A DNA stretch of 64,000 nt from Escallonia rubra. Its lineage: Eukaryota > Streptophyta > Magnoliopsida > Escalloniales > Escalloniaceae. The stretch is taken from assembly GCA_033065855.1 (NCBI GenBank), contig JAVXUO010001562.1, positions 620,001 to 684,000 on the forward strand, in the 5' to 3' direction. Position numbers and translations under genes: made by a program. Within the stretch, counting starts at the first letter, position 1. Every line of letters begins with the position of its first letter. This document shows, piece after piece, positions 25,322-36,710 of the stretch. The notes beneath the pieces are model-generated. The model was not told the origin of the DNA. It made no database searches and saw only the letters and a list, made by a program, of their open reading frames with translations.

Positions 25322-26221
25322 ATGAAGCCATTGAGGCCGGACAAGCGGGATTGGATCGACCGGCACTACTTCGGGCCTGAGCCCGTCGATACCTCAGACT
25401 TTCCTCTTAAAACATTTCTAGGTCATGCGGATATGAGAATGTTGGCACCGGAGACAGATATTTCAAATTTTTTCATGAACGCTTATATAGATCTGCTCTG
25501 GATTAGAGAGCTACGTTATAACCATTGCGAAGATTTGAAGCTTAAAATGTATCCCACTTATTTTGTCACATTAATGGTGACCAGCATGAGGGAGTTCACA
25601 GAATGGAGGAGGCGAGAGGCAGGCAGGGGTAAGTGGAAACCAGCTGGAAACGTGTTAGGCATGTTGAACTCAGACTATCAATGTCACGCTGCTCATGCGA
25701 ACCTTATCATGATACCTTGTCATCATGAAAACTACTGGTTCCTATTAGTTCTCCGTCCAGCGAACATGGCGGTCAACATATACGATAGCCTAAGGGAGGA
25801 CGGACCTGGGCGGTCGCTGGCACAGATGTACAGCGAGTACATCACTGCAGTGGTTAGTTTTTATCTGTTGACCTTGGCTCATAGTATATTCTTCTTGTTA
25901 CATAGGCTTGATGTTATTTTTTATTGTTGGATGCAGACTAATATCCTCTCGCTAGCATTCCAAGATTACTCGGGAGAGACCATCACCAGGAATTCGACGG
26001 TAGAGCCCTGGACGGTCGTGATGATACAGGACAGACCAAAGCAATATAACAGTCACGATTGCGGGATTTACGTCCTCAAGTACATGGACTACATTGCTCG
26101 CTCCGAGGTGCTCAAATATACGTCGTGGACTAGGAATGATGCCTTGACGTTTAGGTATAGGATAGCCTGGGAGCTGAAAAAGAATGAAGCTAGATGCCTT
26201 CATTACCATTATCCTAACTAG
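25322..26221 (+). CDS. Ulp1-like (C48) cysteine protease domain of the MULE
   Basis: In frame with the PMD exons and 4 nt beyond their stop. Exons 25322-25852 and 25937-26221, with a GT-AG intron of 84 bp, give 271 aa. Ulp1/SENP-type proteases process or remove SUMO. The catalytic set is present: His134/135 with Trp139 (HHENYW), Asp155 (NIYDSL), Gln213 and Cys219 (QYNSHDCGIY). The first ~100 residues are family-typical linker. C48 domains are repeatedly carried by plant MULEs and fused to PMD. Protease identity is firm. Whether it is made alone, by reinitiation at this ATG, or as part of a fusion is open. Confidence 0.85.
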   Translation: MKPLRPDKRDWIDRHYFGPEPVDTSDFPLKTFLGHADMRMLAPETDISNFFMNAYIDLLWIRELRYNHCEDLKLKMYPTYFVTLMVTSMREFTEWRRREAGRGKWKPAGNVLGMLNSDYQCHAAHANLIMIPCHHENYWFLLVLRPANMAVNIYDSLREDGPGRSLAQMYSEYITAVVSFYLLTLAHSIFFLLHRLDVIFYCWMQTNILSLAFQDYSGETITRNSTVEPWTVVMIQDRPKQYNSHDCGIYVLKYMDYIARSEVLKYTSWTRNDALTFRYRIAWELKKNEARCLHYHYPN

Positions 26222-26239
26222 CATGGCTAAGGAGCAATG

Positions 26240-27625
26240 AGCAAAGAATCCCTTAAAAAAAATGTACATAAGTTTTCGCAAGCTATGAATTTGGCGATAA
26301 AATGTGCGCGAATAGGTCTTTCATAAGAAAACCCAAAAAAATTAAGTGGCTCGATTTTCGCCAAAATTCATACAAATGGGCTAACTAGCGTGCCTAAGGT
26401 GCAATGAGCCAAAAAGAAGTGACAAAAAACATTACAACATTTTTCGGAAGTTATGAACTGGGCTATAAAGTGTGCGCGAATAGGCGCGTCGTAGGAAAAC
26501 CCAAAAAATAATTTAAGTCTCAATTTTTGTCGAAATTCATAAAAATGGGCTAAGTAGCGTGCCTAAGGGGCAATGAGCAAAAAATAAATGACAAAAAAAA
26601 TTACAACATTTTTCGGAAGCTATGAATTGGGCGATAAAGTGTGCGCGAATAGGCCTTTCATAGGAAAACCAAAAAAATTATGTCTCGATTTTCGCCGAAA
26701 TTCATACGAATGGCCTATTAGTGTGCCTAAGGGGCAATGAGCAAAACAGAAGTGACAAAAAAAATTACAACATTTTTTTGAAGTTATGAATTGGGCGATA
26801 AAGTGTGCGCGAATAGGCCTTTCATAGGAAAATCAAAAAAATTATTTGTCTCGATTTTTGCCGTAATTCATAGGAATGGCCTATTAGCGTGCCTAAGGGA
26901 CAATGAGCAAAAAACAAATGACAAAAAAAAATTACAACATTTTTCGGAAGCTATGAATTGGGCGATAAAGTGTGCGCGAATAGACCTTATATAAGAAAAC
27001 CAAAAAAATTATTTGTCTCGATTTTCGCCGAAATTCATAGGAATGGCCTATTAGCGTGCCTAAGGGGCAATGAGCAAAAAAGAAGTGACAAAACAAATTA
27101 CAACATTTTTTGGAAGCTATGAATTGGGCGATAAAGTGTGCGTGAATGCCTTTCATAGGAAAACCAAAAAAATATTTGTCTCGGTTTTCGCCGAATTTCA
27201 TAGAAATGGGCTAACTAGCGTGCCTAAGGTGCAATGAGCTAAAAAAAGTACAACTTTTTTCGCAAGCTAACAATTGGGCGCTAAAGTGTGCGCGAATAGG
27301 CGTGTCGTAGGAAAACCCAAAAAATAATTTGTCTCGATGGTCCCCGAAATTCATAGAAATGGGCTAACTAGCGTGCCTAAGGTGCAATGAGCAAAAAAAA
27401 AGTACAACTTTTTTCGCAAGCTAACAATTGGGCGGTAAAGTGTGCGCGAATAGGCGAGTCGTAGGAAAACCCAAAAAATAATTTGTCTCGTTTTTTGCCG
27501 AAATTCATAGAAATGTGCTAACTAGCGTGCCTCAGGTACAATGAGCAAAAAAAAAGTGACAAAACAAATTACAACATTTTTCGCAAGCTAAGCATTGGGA
27601 GATGTGTGCTCGAATAGGCCCTTCC
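26240..27625. repeat. ~165-bp tandem array between the convergent MULE genes
   Basis: About nine imperfect copies of a 150-169-bp unit, marked by GTGTGCGCGAATAGG at 26301, 26466, 26635, 26797, 26968, ~27134, 27285, 27438 and 27602, with AGCGTGCCTAAGG and CAATGAGCAAAA blocks in each. It starts right after the protease stop codon and stops about 110 bp before the transposase stop, so it fills the 3'-3' intergenic gap. Small open frames inside are not genes. Confidence 0.93.
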
Positions 27626-27732
27626 AAAAATATCAATGATCCACAAACCAAATCACAAATTAAAGATTTCACAAACCAAATGACAAATATAAACATTATA
27701 AAAGTTAAATTTATACAACTGAAACATTAACC

Positions 27733-30039
27733 CTAACACTCTTCCTCATCATCGTCCTCCTCGACCATACTGCCAGGTTCGATACCTAGCACTTTATAAT
27801 GATTTCTCTTGTCATGATCAGTCATCTTATTACACAACGCACACTTTCGCAATTTTTTTTGACCCGTTGCTTCTTCAATCGGATTCTTCATACGTATTGC
27901 ACGTTTTCGCCCTTTTGTTTGAGAAATAATTGGATCAAAAATATTGTCCTCCTCACCTGGCAGGCTAGTGCTGTCAATGACTGGCTGTGAAGCTCGATTG
28001 AATCTACCGGCTGGAGTCGCCCGAGTTGCCGGAGTGTCCCGTCCTTCTGGTAATGCCATCCTAAACTGTGCAAGGTTAGCCTTATCCCGTGCTGCTGCTT
28101 CAACTTGATACATGTACCCATCAAATGTTGACGCTGCATCCAATGATAAACCGTGCATGATGTTACAAAGGTGATTATATCGCAGGGGCTCAGATTGCTC
28201 GAAATCAACTGAAACGTTGGGCACGTAAGGAATGTGACCGTGGACTCTATTGGCTTCCTTCGTCCACCGATCCAAGATATACTCTGGAGGGATTTCACGA
28301 GGATTCTTGGCGCTAAAAAACCTCAACGCGTGTCGACAGAGTATACCTTTATGCTCAAACAGTTGACAGTTGCAATTAACACCCCCGGTCTCCATACACA
28401 CTGCTACGGTAAAATTTCTTCTGTTCTTCGGAGCCGGCGAAGAGCATGGATTGGAAAAATTCGTCACATTTGTCAAAGCATAAACCTTGAGATATATGTT
28501 GCATAGCTCGCGCAACTTTGTCATGCTATATTGATTCGACTTTAGTAGCTCATCCTGAAACTGTCTAAACATTTCCTTGGTATAGACTTGAGCCGCATGA
28601 GCCTCCAAAGGTGAAAAAACTAATATTTGTCTTTCTCTGTAAACTGTAGCCGCGTCGGCTTCTCTGTCAAGGTAAAATTTCCTGTCAAGGGCTTTCTGCA
28701 TCTCTAGTACGAACTCTGTTATACTTGAAGAAGAGCGTACGTACCCATCAAAGGATGAATTCATACCTTTGTTTCTCGAGGTCGTAGTCATTCCGGCTGC
28801 AAAAAACTTTTTGGTGTAGGCACCGATCCACTGTGTCCTGATCTCATACAACACTTGCAACCATTCATGACTGTGCAAATATTAGTCATCCATTAACTTG
28901 GCCCACCTCTCCTCGAACACGTCTACCGTCAACGATTTCTTCACACATGTATTAAAGTCACTCTTAAATGTCGGATGGTTTGCATATACATTGTGAAGCC
29001 GTTCGGGATATTTGTTGCTTATGTGCCATGTGCACAGGCCATGGTGAGTATCTGGAAGGACCTTAGCGATTGCATTTTTCATTGCCAGATCTTGGTCGGT
29101 GATGATGGTCTTTGGAGGAATATGATACATTGCTTCAAGCCACGTTTCAAATAACCACGTAAATGACTCCTCCGTCTCATCCCTAAGCAGGGCAAAGCCA
29201 AACAAGATTGACTGATAGTGGTGGTTCACCCCGGTGAACGGCGCAAAAGGCATAGAGTACTTATTTGTGCGGTATGTGGTGTCAAACGTCACAACATCGC
29301 CAAAATTTTGGTAAGCAGCTCTAGAACGGGCATCCGACCAAAATATATTAGTAATGCGGTTCTCGTCATCCAGTTGGAGACTATAGAAAAAGCCAGAATT
29401 CTCACTCTGAAGGCGCCTGAAGATATCAAGTGTAGCTTGAGAATCACTCCTACAGGAAGACTCTCTCCTCTGAGCACGAAGTTCATTTCGGAGGTCTACT
29501 TCGTTGAAGCTCAACTTGTCAACCCCCCCCCCCCCAGCCCGGCTTGAGAAAACCCCCATCATTCCAGAAGGTGGAATTTTAGCCTCGGCCATTGTAAATA
29601 TCAGTTGTCTGTGTGCCGCGCTTATTTCTCGGTGCTGATGAATTTGACCAATCTTACTAGGGGTCATCAACTGATGGTTATGGCTCAACTCCACTCCCAT
29701 CAGAACCCAATGATTTTCATTTTTCCGGTGTACTGCATACACATGGGCCTTGCAGCCGGTACCCAGAAACGTGTCCCGTTTTCTTTGTCTTGATGGCCCT
29801 TCGTCACTGATCCGAACAACCGGGGGTACATGCGGTGCTCCTCTATGACACTCAAATAGTCTTCCACAAATTTGATATGTATTCGCCCGTTTTCTAGTCG
29901 TCTTAATTCTAATACCGAAACCTGTCGTTTTCGAATATGCTCTATAGTATGCTTCAACTTCCTCCAGTATTTGAAAAACTTGACCCAAGTAAGGTGGATC
30001 AGAATCTTCACAAAAATTATTTCCTCCAGTTGCATCCAT
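27733..30039 (-). CDS. FAR1-type MULE transposase with one in-frame stop
   Basis: One continuous minus-strand frame of 769 codons, interrupted only by TAA at 28884-28882 (codon 386). Domain order: FAR1/WRKY-GCM1-type zinc-finger DNA-binding region (~30-125, GCKAHVYAV...LSHNHQL), MULE transposase (~240-430) with FDTTY (D253), TDQDLAMKNAI (D315) and HGLCTWHI, SWIM zinc finger (~556-570, CNCQLFEHKGILCRHAL), basic segment and C-terminal CALC...H knuckle plus acidic tail. It would bind the TIRs, cut and integrate. At the third catalytic position, where relatives show an E in an RSESMN-like block, this copy has SRNKGMN (K424, codon AAA). Host FAR1/FHY3 factors descend from such proteins, but the TIR context makes this a transposase. 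Confidence 0.9.
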
Positions 30040-30104
30040 ATTTATACTGAAATCTAAAAAAAAAATTATATCATTCTCAACAAGTCATAGAATTAAATAA
30101 AAGA

Positions 30105-32929
30105 AAAATAAAAATTATTTCCTCCAGTTTCAAAAAATTTTGACAATGTTCAATTACGAAAATACCCCCGATGGGTGGCAAATTACCGAAATGCCCCCTG
30201 GGGTTCATTATCACCCTAACGCCCCCAAATCAGTTTCAAAATAACCTTTCAGGTGTTTTGCTTACATTTCTGCACTAAAAAGGACTTTGAAAAACTTAAC
30301 ACCGTAAAATTACCAAAATATCCCTCTCGGGGTGGCAAATTACCAAAATGCCCTCCTGGCATCAGAAAATCTCAACAGTGCTTTGAAATGCTATTTTAGG
30401 CTTCCTGAATTCATTCTTGATCTAAAAAGTATTCTACGGACTTTTCGCCCAAAAATCCCATACCGGTATCCGGATCGAGCCCTTAAAAGCCCGTTCGGCC
30501 AAAAAAATAGCTAACGAATTCGGAATGGAACTTCCCAACATCCTAGGGTTCTCATAAAAGTTTCGCGCGAAATCGCGCTAGCTTGATATTTTAAATTACA
30601 CTGCAAAGTTACAAGGTTGCGCGTATCAGTTAACCCCTTTCCAGTCTTTGGAAAAATCTGAAATTTGTACCTGATACAAATCTTTTAGAAATAACTAGGG
30701 TCTCTTTTTTGTACTTTAGCAAAATCTAGCTCTAGCTATATTTTATAAATTCGTGAAAAACTGTCTAATTAAGTTTTCACCTTTAGCGATAGTTACGCCC
30801 CGCAATCAGCTTCAAATCAGCCTTTCAGGTGTTTTGCTTACATTTCTGGACTAAAAAGCCATTTGAAAAACTTAACAGGGTAAAATTACCAAAATACCCC
30901 TCTCGGGGTGGCAAATTACCAAAATGCCCCCTGGCATCAGAAAATCTCAAAAGTGCTTTGAAATGCTATTTTAGGCTTCCTGAATTCATTCCTGATCTAA
31001 AAAGTATTTTACGGACTTTTTACCCAAAAATCCCGAACCAGTGTTCGGATCGAGCGCTTAAAAGCTCGTTCGGCCAAAAAAATAGCTAACGGCTTCGAAA
31101 TGGCCCGAATTCCTGGGAAATGGAACTTCCCAACATCCTAGGGTTCTCAAAAAAGTTTCGCGTGAAATCGCGCTAGCTTGATATTTTAAATTACACTGCA
31201 AATTTACAAGGTTGCGCATATCAGTTTACCCCTTTCCAGTCATTGAAAAAATCTGAAATTTTTACCTGATACAGATCTTTTACAAATAACTAGGGTCTTT
31301 TTTTTGTACTTTGGCAAAATCTAGCTCTAGCTATGTTTTATAAATTCGTGAAAAACTGTCTAATTAAGTTTTCACCTTTAGCGACAATTATTCCCCGCAA
31401 TCAGCTTCAAAACAACCTTTCAGGTGCTTTGCTTACATTTCTGGACTAAATAGTCCGCTGAAATACTTTACCGGGAAAATTACCAAAATACCCCTATCGG
31501 GGCGGCGAATTACCAAAATGCCCCCTGGCTTCAGAAAATTTCAAAAGTGCTTTAAAATGCTATTTTAAGCTTCCTGAATTCATTCTTGATCTAAAAAGTA
31601 TTCTACGGATTTTTCGCCCAAAAATCCCGAACCGGTGTCCGGATCGAGCCATTAAAAGCCCGTTCGGCCAAAAAAATAGCTAACGGCTTCGGAATGGCCC
31701 GAATTCCTGGGAAATGGAACTTCCCAACATCCTAGGATTCTCATAAAAGTTTTACGCGAAATCGCGTTAGCTTGATATTTTAAATTACACTGCAAAGTTA
31801 CAAGGTTACGCGTATCAGTTTACCCATTTTCAGTCTTTGGAAAAATCTGAAAATTTTATCTGATACAGATCTTTTAAAAATAATTATGGTCTGTTTCTTG
31901 CACTTTGGCAAAATCTAGCTCTAGCAATCTTAATTTTGACACCCTAAAAAATCGCTATTTTGGAATCTTTGGAATGTAATACCCCGATTTGTAAAAACGT
32001 AATTTTGACGCCCTAAACACGAATTTTAGACTATGGTAAGAACAATTTAAGCATAACACAATTTAAACAATCATTTGGTAAGAACAATTTGAAATTAACA
32101 TTGAATTATAAGAAAATTCAAAATACTTACTTGTTTTAACTTGATATATTTAAAGAATAATCCACCGATCTTCTAGCGGTTATCCACCGATCTTCTAACG
32201 TAAAAAAATTTTGTTTGTATTGTTGTGGAGATTATGTAGGTGAGATAATGAGAATGAGGAGAGTGGAAGAAATGGTTCGGGGAGAAGGGATTTTAAAGAG
32301 AGAAAAGTGAGGGAGAGAGAAGAAAGAAGACGGACAAAATCTCAATCTGTGAGTGAGCAGTAGGGTGGGGGGAGGGGGGAAATGACACGTGGGGGTGGGG
32401 GGAAAGGACACGTGGGGGTGGGGGGAGGGAAAGGCACCACGTAGGGGGAAGGGGGGCATCACGGGGGGAAAGGATGGGGAAAAGGACAATGGGGTGGGGG
32501 CCACGGGGGGAGGGGGAGGGGTGGGGGCCCTTTTCCCTTTCTTTCTAATTTTTCGGGTAAGGAAAGGGCAGCCGAACAAAGGACGGGGGAAAGGAGGGGT
32601 GGGGGCCACCGGGGGGGGGGAGGAGGGGTGGGGGCCACGGGTGGTGGGGGCCAAGGTGGGGGCCACGGGGGGGGGGGAAAGGACAAGTTGAGCCGTGATT
32701 TTTGACCATTTTTCTCAACAATTGCCAACCGCAACAAAGAGTTGCGGTTGGGCTTTTGTGCTTTATGATGCCAACCGCGACTCTTTGTTGCGGTTGGGCT
32801 TTTCTCGGCTATAATTCCAACCGCAACACTTTGTTGCGGTTGGGTTTTTTCCTCTTTTCTTCAACCGTTGCTCTTTGCAGCGGTTCGGTGGAGAAACAAC
32901 GTTTTTCCCACCGGTGGGTGGGGATCGGC

Positions 32930-32932
<3 letters not shown>
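30105..32932 (-). repeat. Right TIR of the large MULE
   Basis: Inverted counterpart of 20346-22640. It has the same palindrome trio (32725-32843), a G-rich block (32360-32690), the AT-rich segment, then three copies of the 595-bp repeat; TCGTGAAAAACTGTC lies at 30751 and 31346, exactly 595 bp apart. The extra copy explains the longer arm. ACTGGAGGAAATAATTTTT occurs both just inside the arm (about 30110) and at the start of the transposase gene (about 30015), a ~100-bp local duplication. Confidence 0.88.

Positions 32933-32992
<60 letters not shown>
32933..32992. repeat. (TA)n microsatellite at the right MULE border
   Basis: A pure TA tract of about 60 bp directly adjoining the right transposon end, the counterpart of the TA tract at the left end. 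Confidence 0.97.
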
Positions 32993-32993
<1 letters not shown>

Positions 32994-32999
32994 TTTAAG

Positions 33000-35303
33000 A
33001 AAGCAATTCATCCAAGATTCTCATAACCGGAGTATGACATCAAGAAAGCTCATTAACAACTATCACAGTTTATCATAACTTAGGTATGTTATGGTCAGCG
33101 TACAATCCCCCCTGACTAGGGCCCACAATCCCTATTCCACCTGGGATAAATATTATTCGGTCAGAGTACAAGCCCCCCCTAACTAAGACCCACAATCCCT
33201 CCTCCGTTCCGAGATACATATTATTGTGGACACAAGGGCGAACCACGTGCAACACTACTGTGCGTCAATGTATCGTCCCGTCGACCAGGACCCACAATCC
33301 AACTTTTTCCCGTGGATATGGGCTCAGCAACCAAGCCAGAAACATCGTCTCACTCAACATAAGCAAACTTGAAGACACAACTCATAGAAACATTCCACGG
33401 CATTTTTAATTCAAATTCTCATCAAATGGTTATCAACAAAACTTATGCAATAAAAGTACTTCAAAAATTTTCATTTGATTAAATCGTGTATACATTTGCA
33501 TTTTTGCAAATTGAGTATACGGATGAATATGGCAGAAGTACTTACCTGGATAGCTAAGCGATTCTGGTTCTCAAGCTTTCCTAACTCTTGGCTATCAGAA
33601 CCTAAATAACAAACCACCCAAATGTTATTTATTGTCATTCAAGCATGCCTAGGTGTTAAATTCTCCCAAGTGAGTGAAATTACCAAAACACCCCTAGACT
33701 TGAAAAAATTACTAAATTACCCCTAACACCTAACGTACCGTTACACACCCAGTATAACTCAAAACATCCTTTTCAAACAACTAGGTGGGTTTTTCGAACA
33801 AAAATGGCCTTCTGAGAATTTTTCGTACGGAACCCTAAACCGCTCCTTAAATTGAGCGCTAAGGTTTCTATTTCAAAATATATTCAAATGGCACTGAAAT
33901 GCCACAAAATTTCAGATGCTCAAGTATCTCAGAGTATTTATACCACTATAAAGTTTCCGACTAAAAATAATTTTGTTTAATATATCAAATAATTCAAAAG
34001 CCTAATTTCAAATTAAAATCATGTCAGGCCTTTTCCATGCTCAGAAAAATCCCATAAAATTCCATGTCGAAGGTCTTTGAAAAATAATGAGAGTTTTAGT
34101 TTGGACTTTGCCCAAATATGCTCAGAAATGGCTTAAAACGTCTTGGGCAATGGATTGATATGTAATTCTAGGAACAACATTTTTTAGCAAACCCTAGTTT
34201 TTTAGATTGACCATTTTGAGGAAGAAACATGATGAATCTTAAAAAAACTCAAAACTACAAAGTTAAAGTAGGCTTATTGAGGTTTTCATAAATCCAACGA
34301 GTAATGACCTTTCTTAGCAAATCGAAGTGGCTGATAGACACAGTACATCTCTGTGCAGATCAATTTTGTTCAATCGTTCTTTTGGAGCCAAAATACTATA
34401 AATTTTAAAAAACTCAAAACTACAAAGTTGTATAAAAATATTTGAGGTTTCTAGAAATATAAATTTCATAAAAATCCTATGAATAATTAAGGTTCTATGA
34501 GAAATAGAATTGGCTGCCAGAAACTGAAAATTCTGGACTTCTACAGTGAATTGAATTTGAGGTCGTTTTTCAATGTGCAAACGTGGGATTCCAAGAAAAC
34601 TCAAAACTAAAAAGTTAAAGGCGACACAATTAGGCTTTCAGAAAGGGTAAAATCATCTTAATTGGATTTTAAATATACGAGATATGATAAAAATCTAACC
34701 CACTATTATGCTGCTCTATAGCAGCCTTCGTATCAAACACACCCACAAAAGCTACCAATTTCATACCAAAAACATATATAACATCCAAATTCAGGGCTAA
34801 ACTAAATATAGAGTTTAGAAATTTTGTTACCTTGAATTTCCCCTTGCCCTGGCCTTGTTTCTTCTCTCTTTCTTCCTCTCTGTACTTCACATAAAGGGAG
34901 TGGGCAGACTTCTTGGACGACTGTCCTCTCAAGGCTCTCTTTTTATATAGTTGCCCTTAGTTGGAAATTTCTAAAGACTCCCCTCATCTTTAGCTGTTTT
35001 CTTGTCTCACCCACATTCTTTTAAAAGATTACAAATTCTTGACTTAAAGTAAATAACAATAAAAAATTTCAACACATAAAAGTTTCATCGACGAAAATAA
35101 AATTTTGGGCATTACATTCTCCCCACCTTATTAATCTGCAACTTAGGAGCATTATAAATTGTCACTAAAGGTCACAATCAATACCACTGGCAATAATCGG
35201 CGCTAAATACTCCAATTAATATATATTACAACTGCCACTAAAGGAATAACTAAAATTCTAAGATTAACCGTAAACCGTATTCTAGGTGTGGGGTATTACA
35301 TGT
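33000..35303 (-). mobile_element. LTR-retrotransposon-derived segment, probably an LTR plus adjoining sequence
   Basis: On the minus strand a purine tract (AAGGTGGGGAGAA) sits directly before TGTAATGCCC at about 35114, the usual polypurine tract-LTR junction, and a TATA box (TATATAAAAAGAGAG) follows near 34950. TGTAATACCCC at 35303 looks like an outer LTR-type end and abuts Helitron coding sequence. At 33085-33320 a ~90-bp tandem repeat with CCCACAATCC is seen. No gag or pol is visible. It is a broken, probably Ty3-like fossil; exact bounds are uncertain. Confidence 0.4.
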
Positions 35304-35305
35304 CC

Positions 35306-36710
35306 AATGATATTTTTCTTGAACAATTGATTTTTGAGATCTTGTAACGTTGCTTGGAACACTCTAGAAACCAAATCTGGTCTATGTCTTGTGCATGTTA
35401 GCCTTCTTTCAGCTGATCGTGTATCTCTTTCCACTCAGGATTACATGTCATCATAAGGAAAAGATATGTCTTTCCATATCGTTGAATTAAAGCCATTGTA
35501 TCTAAGTATCAACAATATATTCCACGGGGCCCCCCACCAAAAGATGCCGGAAGAACTATCCTTCGACAGTTTAACTCCCTCTAGTTTCTCCCGCAATTAT
35601 AGAATCTGTAATCCCTAATATAGTTTAGCTCTGATATTTGATCATTTCTCCGAAATTAATTAAGCATAGTTGTCTCTAACTTGATGTACATATTCACTGC
35701 ACACTGCTGTAATAGTTGGCTAGCTAGTACAAGAGTTTATTTTTCATATTCTCGCTCTTGCAATTTGTAAAAATAATATTGTTTACATGAAACCTTTGCA
35801 CCAGTTTGGTTACCAACATCTATATCAAAGTTCTAACTTGAGATTATTTTTAAGTAGTAGTACTTTATAATCAATTCAAATAAAAAATTATTAGGGTTAC
35901 CTTGATCTCGTCGGCTACACATATTTGCGGCAGAGCTAAAATTTGGCATCTTTAAGGCTCTCTTGGTCATAGAAGTGCTCTTTTTCTAGATATCTTGATG
36001 CCATCCAGTTTCTCCTTTTGGAAAACTGGTCATTGTAAGATTGTAGTAACTTTAATAGTGCTTCACATGACATTTATGATATGGATATGCATGAATTACA
36101 ACATCTCTTTTAAGATGTATGTTTGGATTATTCCCATCAATTCATATTGCGCTACTTGATCAGCTATTGGTACGTTGTAAACCCGTTGATCTAACTTGAC
36201 ATCATATCTACTATGAATTTGAATTCATCAAATGAAGGATAATCCCTCAACCTACGCAAGCATTGTGCATAAGGGTTTTCCTGAAGAAGTCCCATGAGTA
36301 TGTTTACCACTATTTCATTCAACTTTGCTTCTGGTAATGCATTCAACCTATTCTGGATCTCAATTTGGGTATCAAAAAAGTATAGTTGAATGTAATACAT
36401 ATTATATTCATTAGGTATGAGAGCCGAAAGATCGCGATATATCTATCCCCGTGCTCAAAAAGTATAAACAGCATTCCTTGTAGATGCAAGCTCTTTGTCC
36501 AAGTTAACCTCGAAGATTGTGAAAGAGAATATGTTGTTACATGCGCATATGTTCGTTCAAAGTGTTTAGGCTTTTTGGATGAATATGTGAAAAAAAAAGA
36601 GTAGCTCATCTGCAACATCTACAGGTTCTAGCTTAACATCTCCATTCGACAACCAAAATTTGGTGGCTCGTATTGAAACTTCTTCGCCTAACAATGATTG
36701 CAAGGACAGA
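35306..36710 (-). mobile_element. Helitron fragment (Rep/helicase-like N-terminal region), decayed
   Basis: Read on the minus strand across several frames, this matches the plant Helitron RepHel N-terminal part in order: a SNGDVKL block (~36640), NNIFSFT (~36535), SALIPNEYNMYYIQLYFFDT (~36400), QRVYNVPIADQVA (~36175), RDVVIH (~36095), YYFYKLQ (~35780), LLQQCAVNMYIKLET (~35720), VLPASFGGGPRG (~35555) and TYLFLMMTCNPEW (~35455). Many frame changes and stops; no helicase domain remains. Homology stops abruptly at 35303, where an LTR-like end begins, so the Helitron was probably cut by a later insertion. Confidence 0.78.

Larger units (their letters stand above)
20346..32932. mobile_element. 12.6-kb Mutator-like transposon with kilobase TIRs, PMD-Ulp1 and FAR1-type transposase
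   Basis: Both ends start GGGGCCGATCCCCACCCACC reading inward, and inverted similarity continues for about 2.3 kb on the left (20346 to ~22640) and 2.8 kb on the right (~30105 to 32932). The core carries a PMD/Ulp1 unit on + and a MULE transposase on -, converging on a ~165-bp tandem array. Promoter-bearing TIRs with convergent genes parallel maize MuDR, and Ulp1 passengers are known from Arabidopsis Kaonashi-type MULEs. A 9-bp target duplication cannot be resolved because TA repeats lie on both sides. Near-intact reading frames suggest a young copy; one stop per gene suggests lost autonomy. Confidence 0.93.

Noticed and set aside
27733-30039. Host FAR1/FHY3 transcription factor gene
   Set aside because: It lies between kilobase inverted repeats with a passenger gene, has a stop, and lacks introns typical of host FRS genes; transposase is the better reading.
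34669-34932. 87-residue minus-strand frame starting MRGQSSKKSAHSLY
   Set aside because: It lies just downstream of an LTR-type TATA box and is better explained as LTR transcript leader; no homologue recognised.
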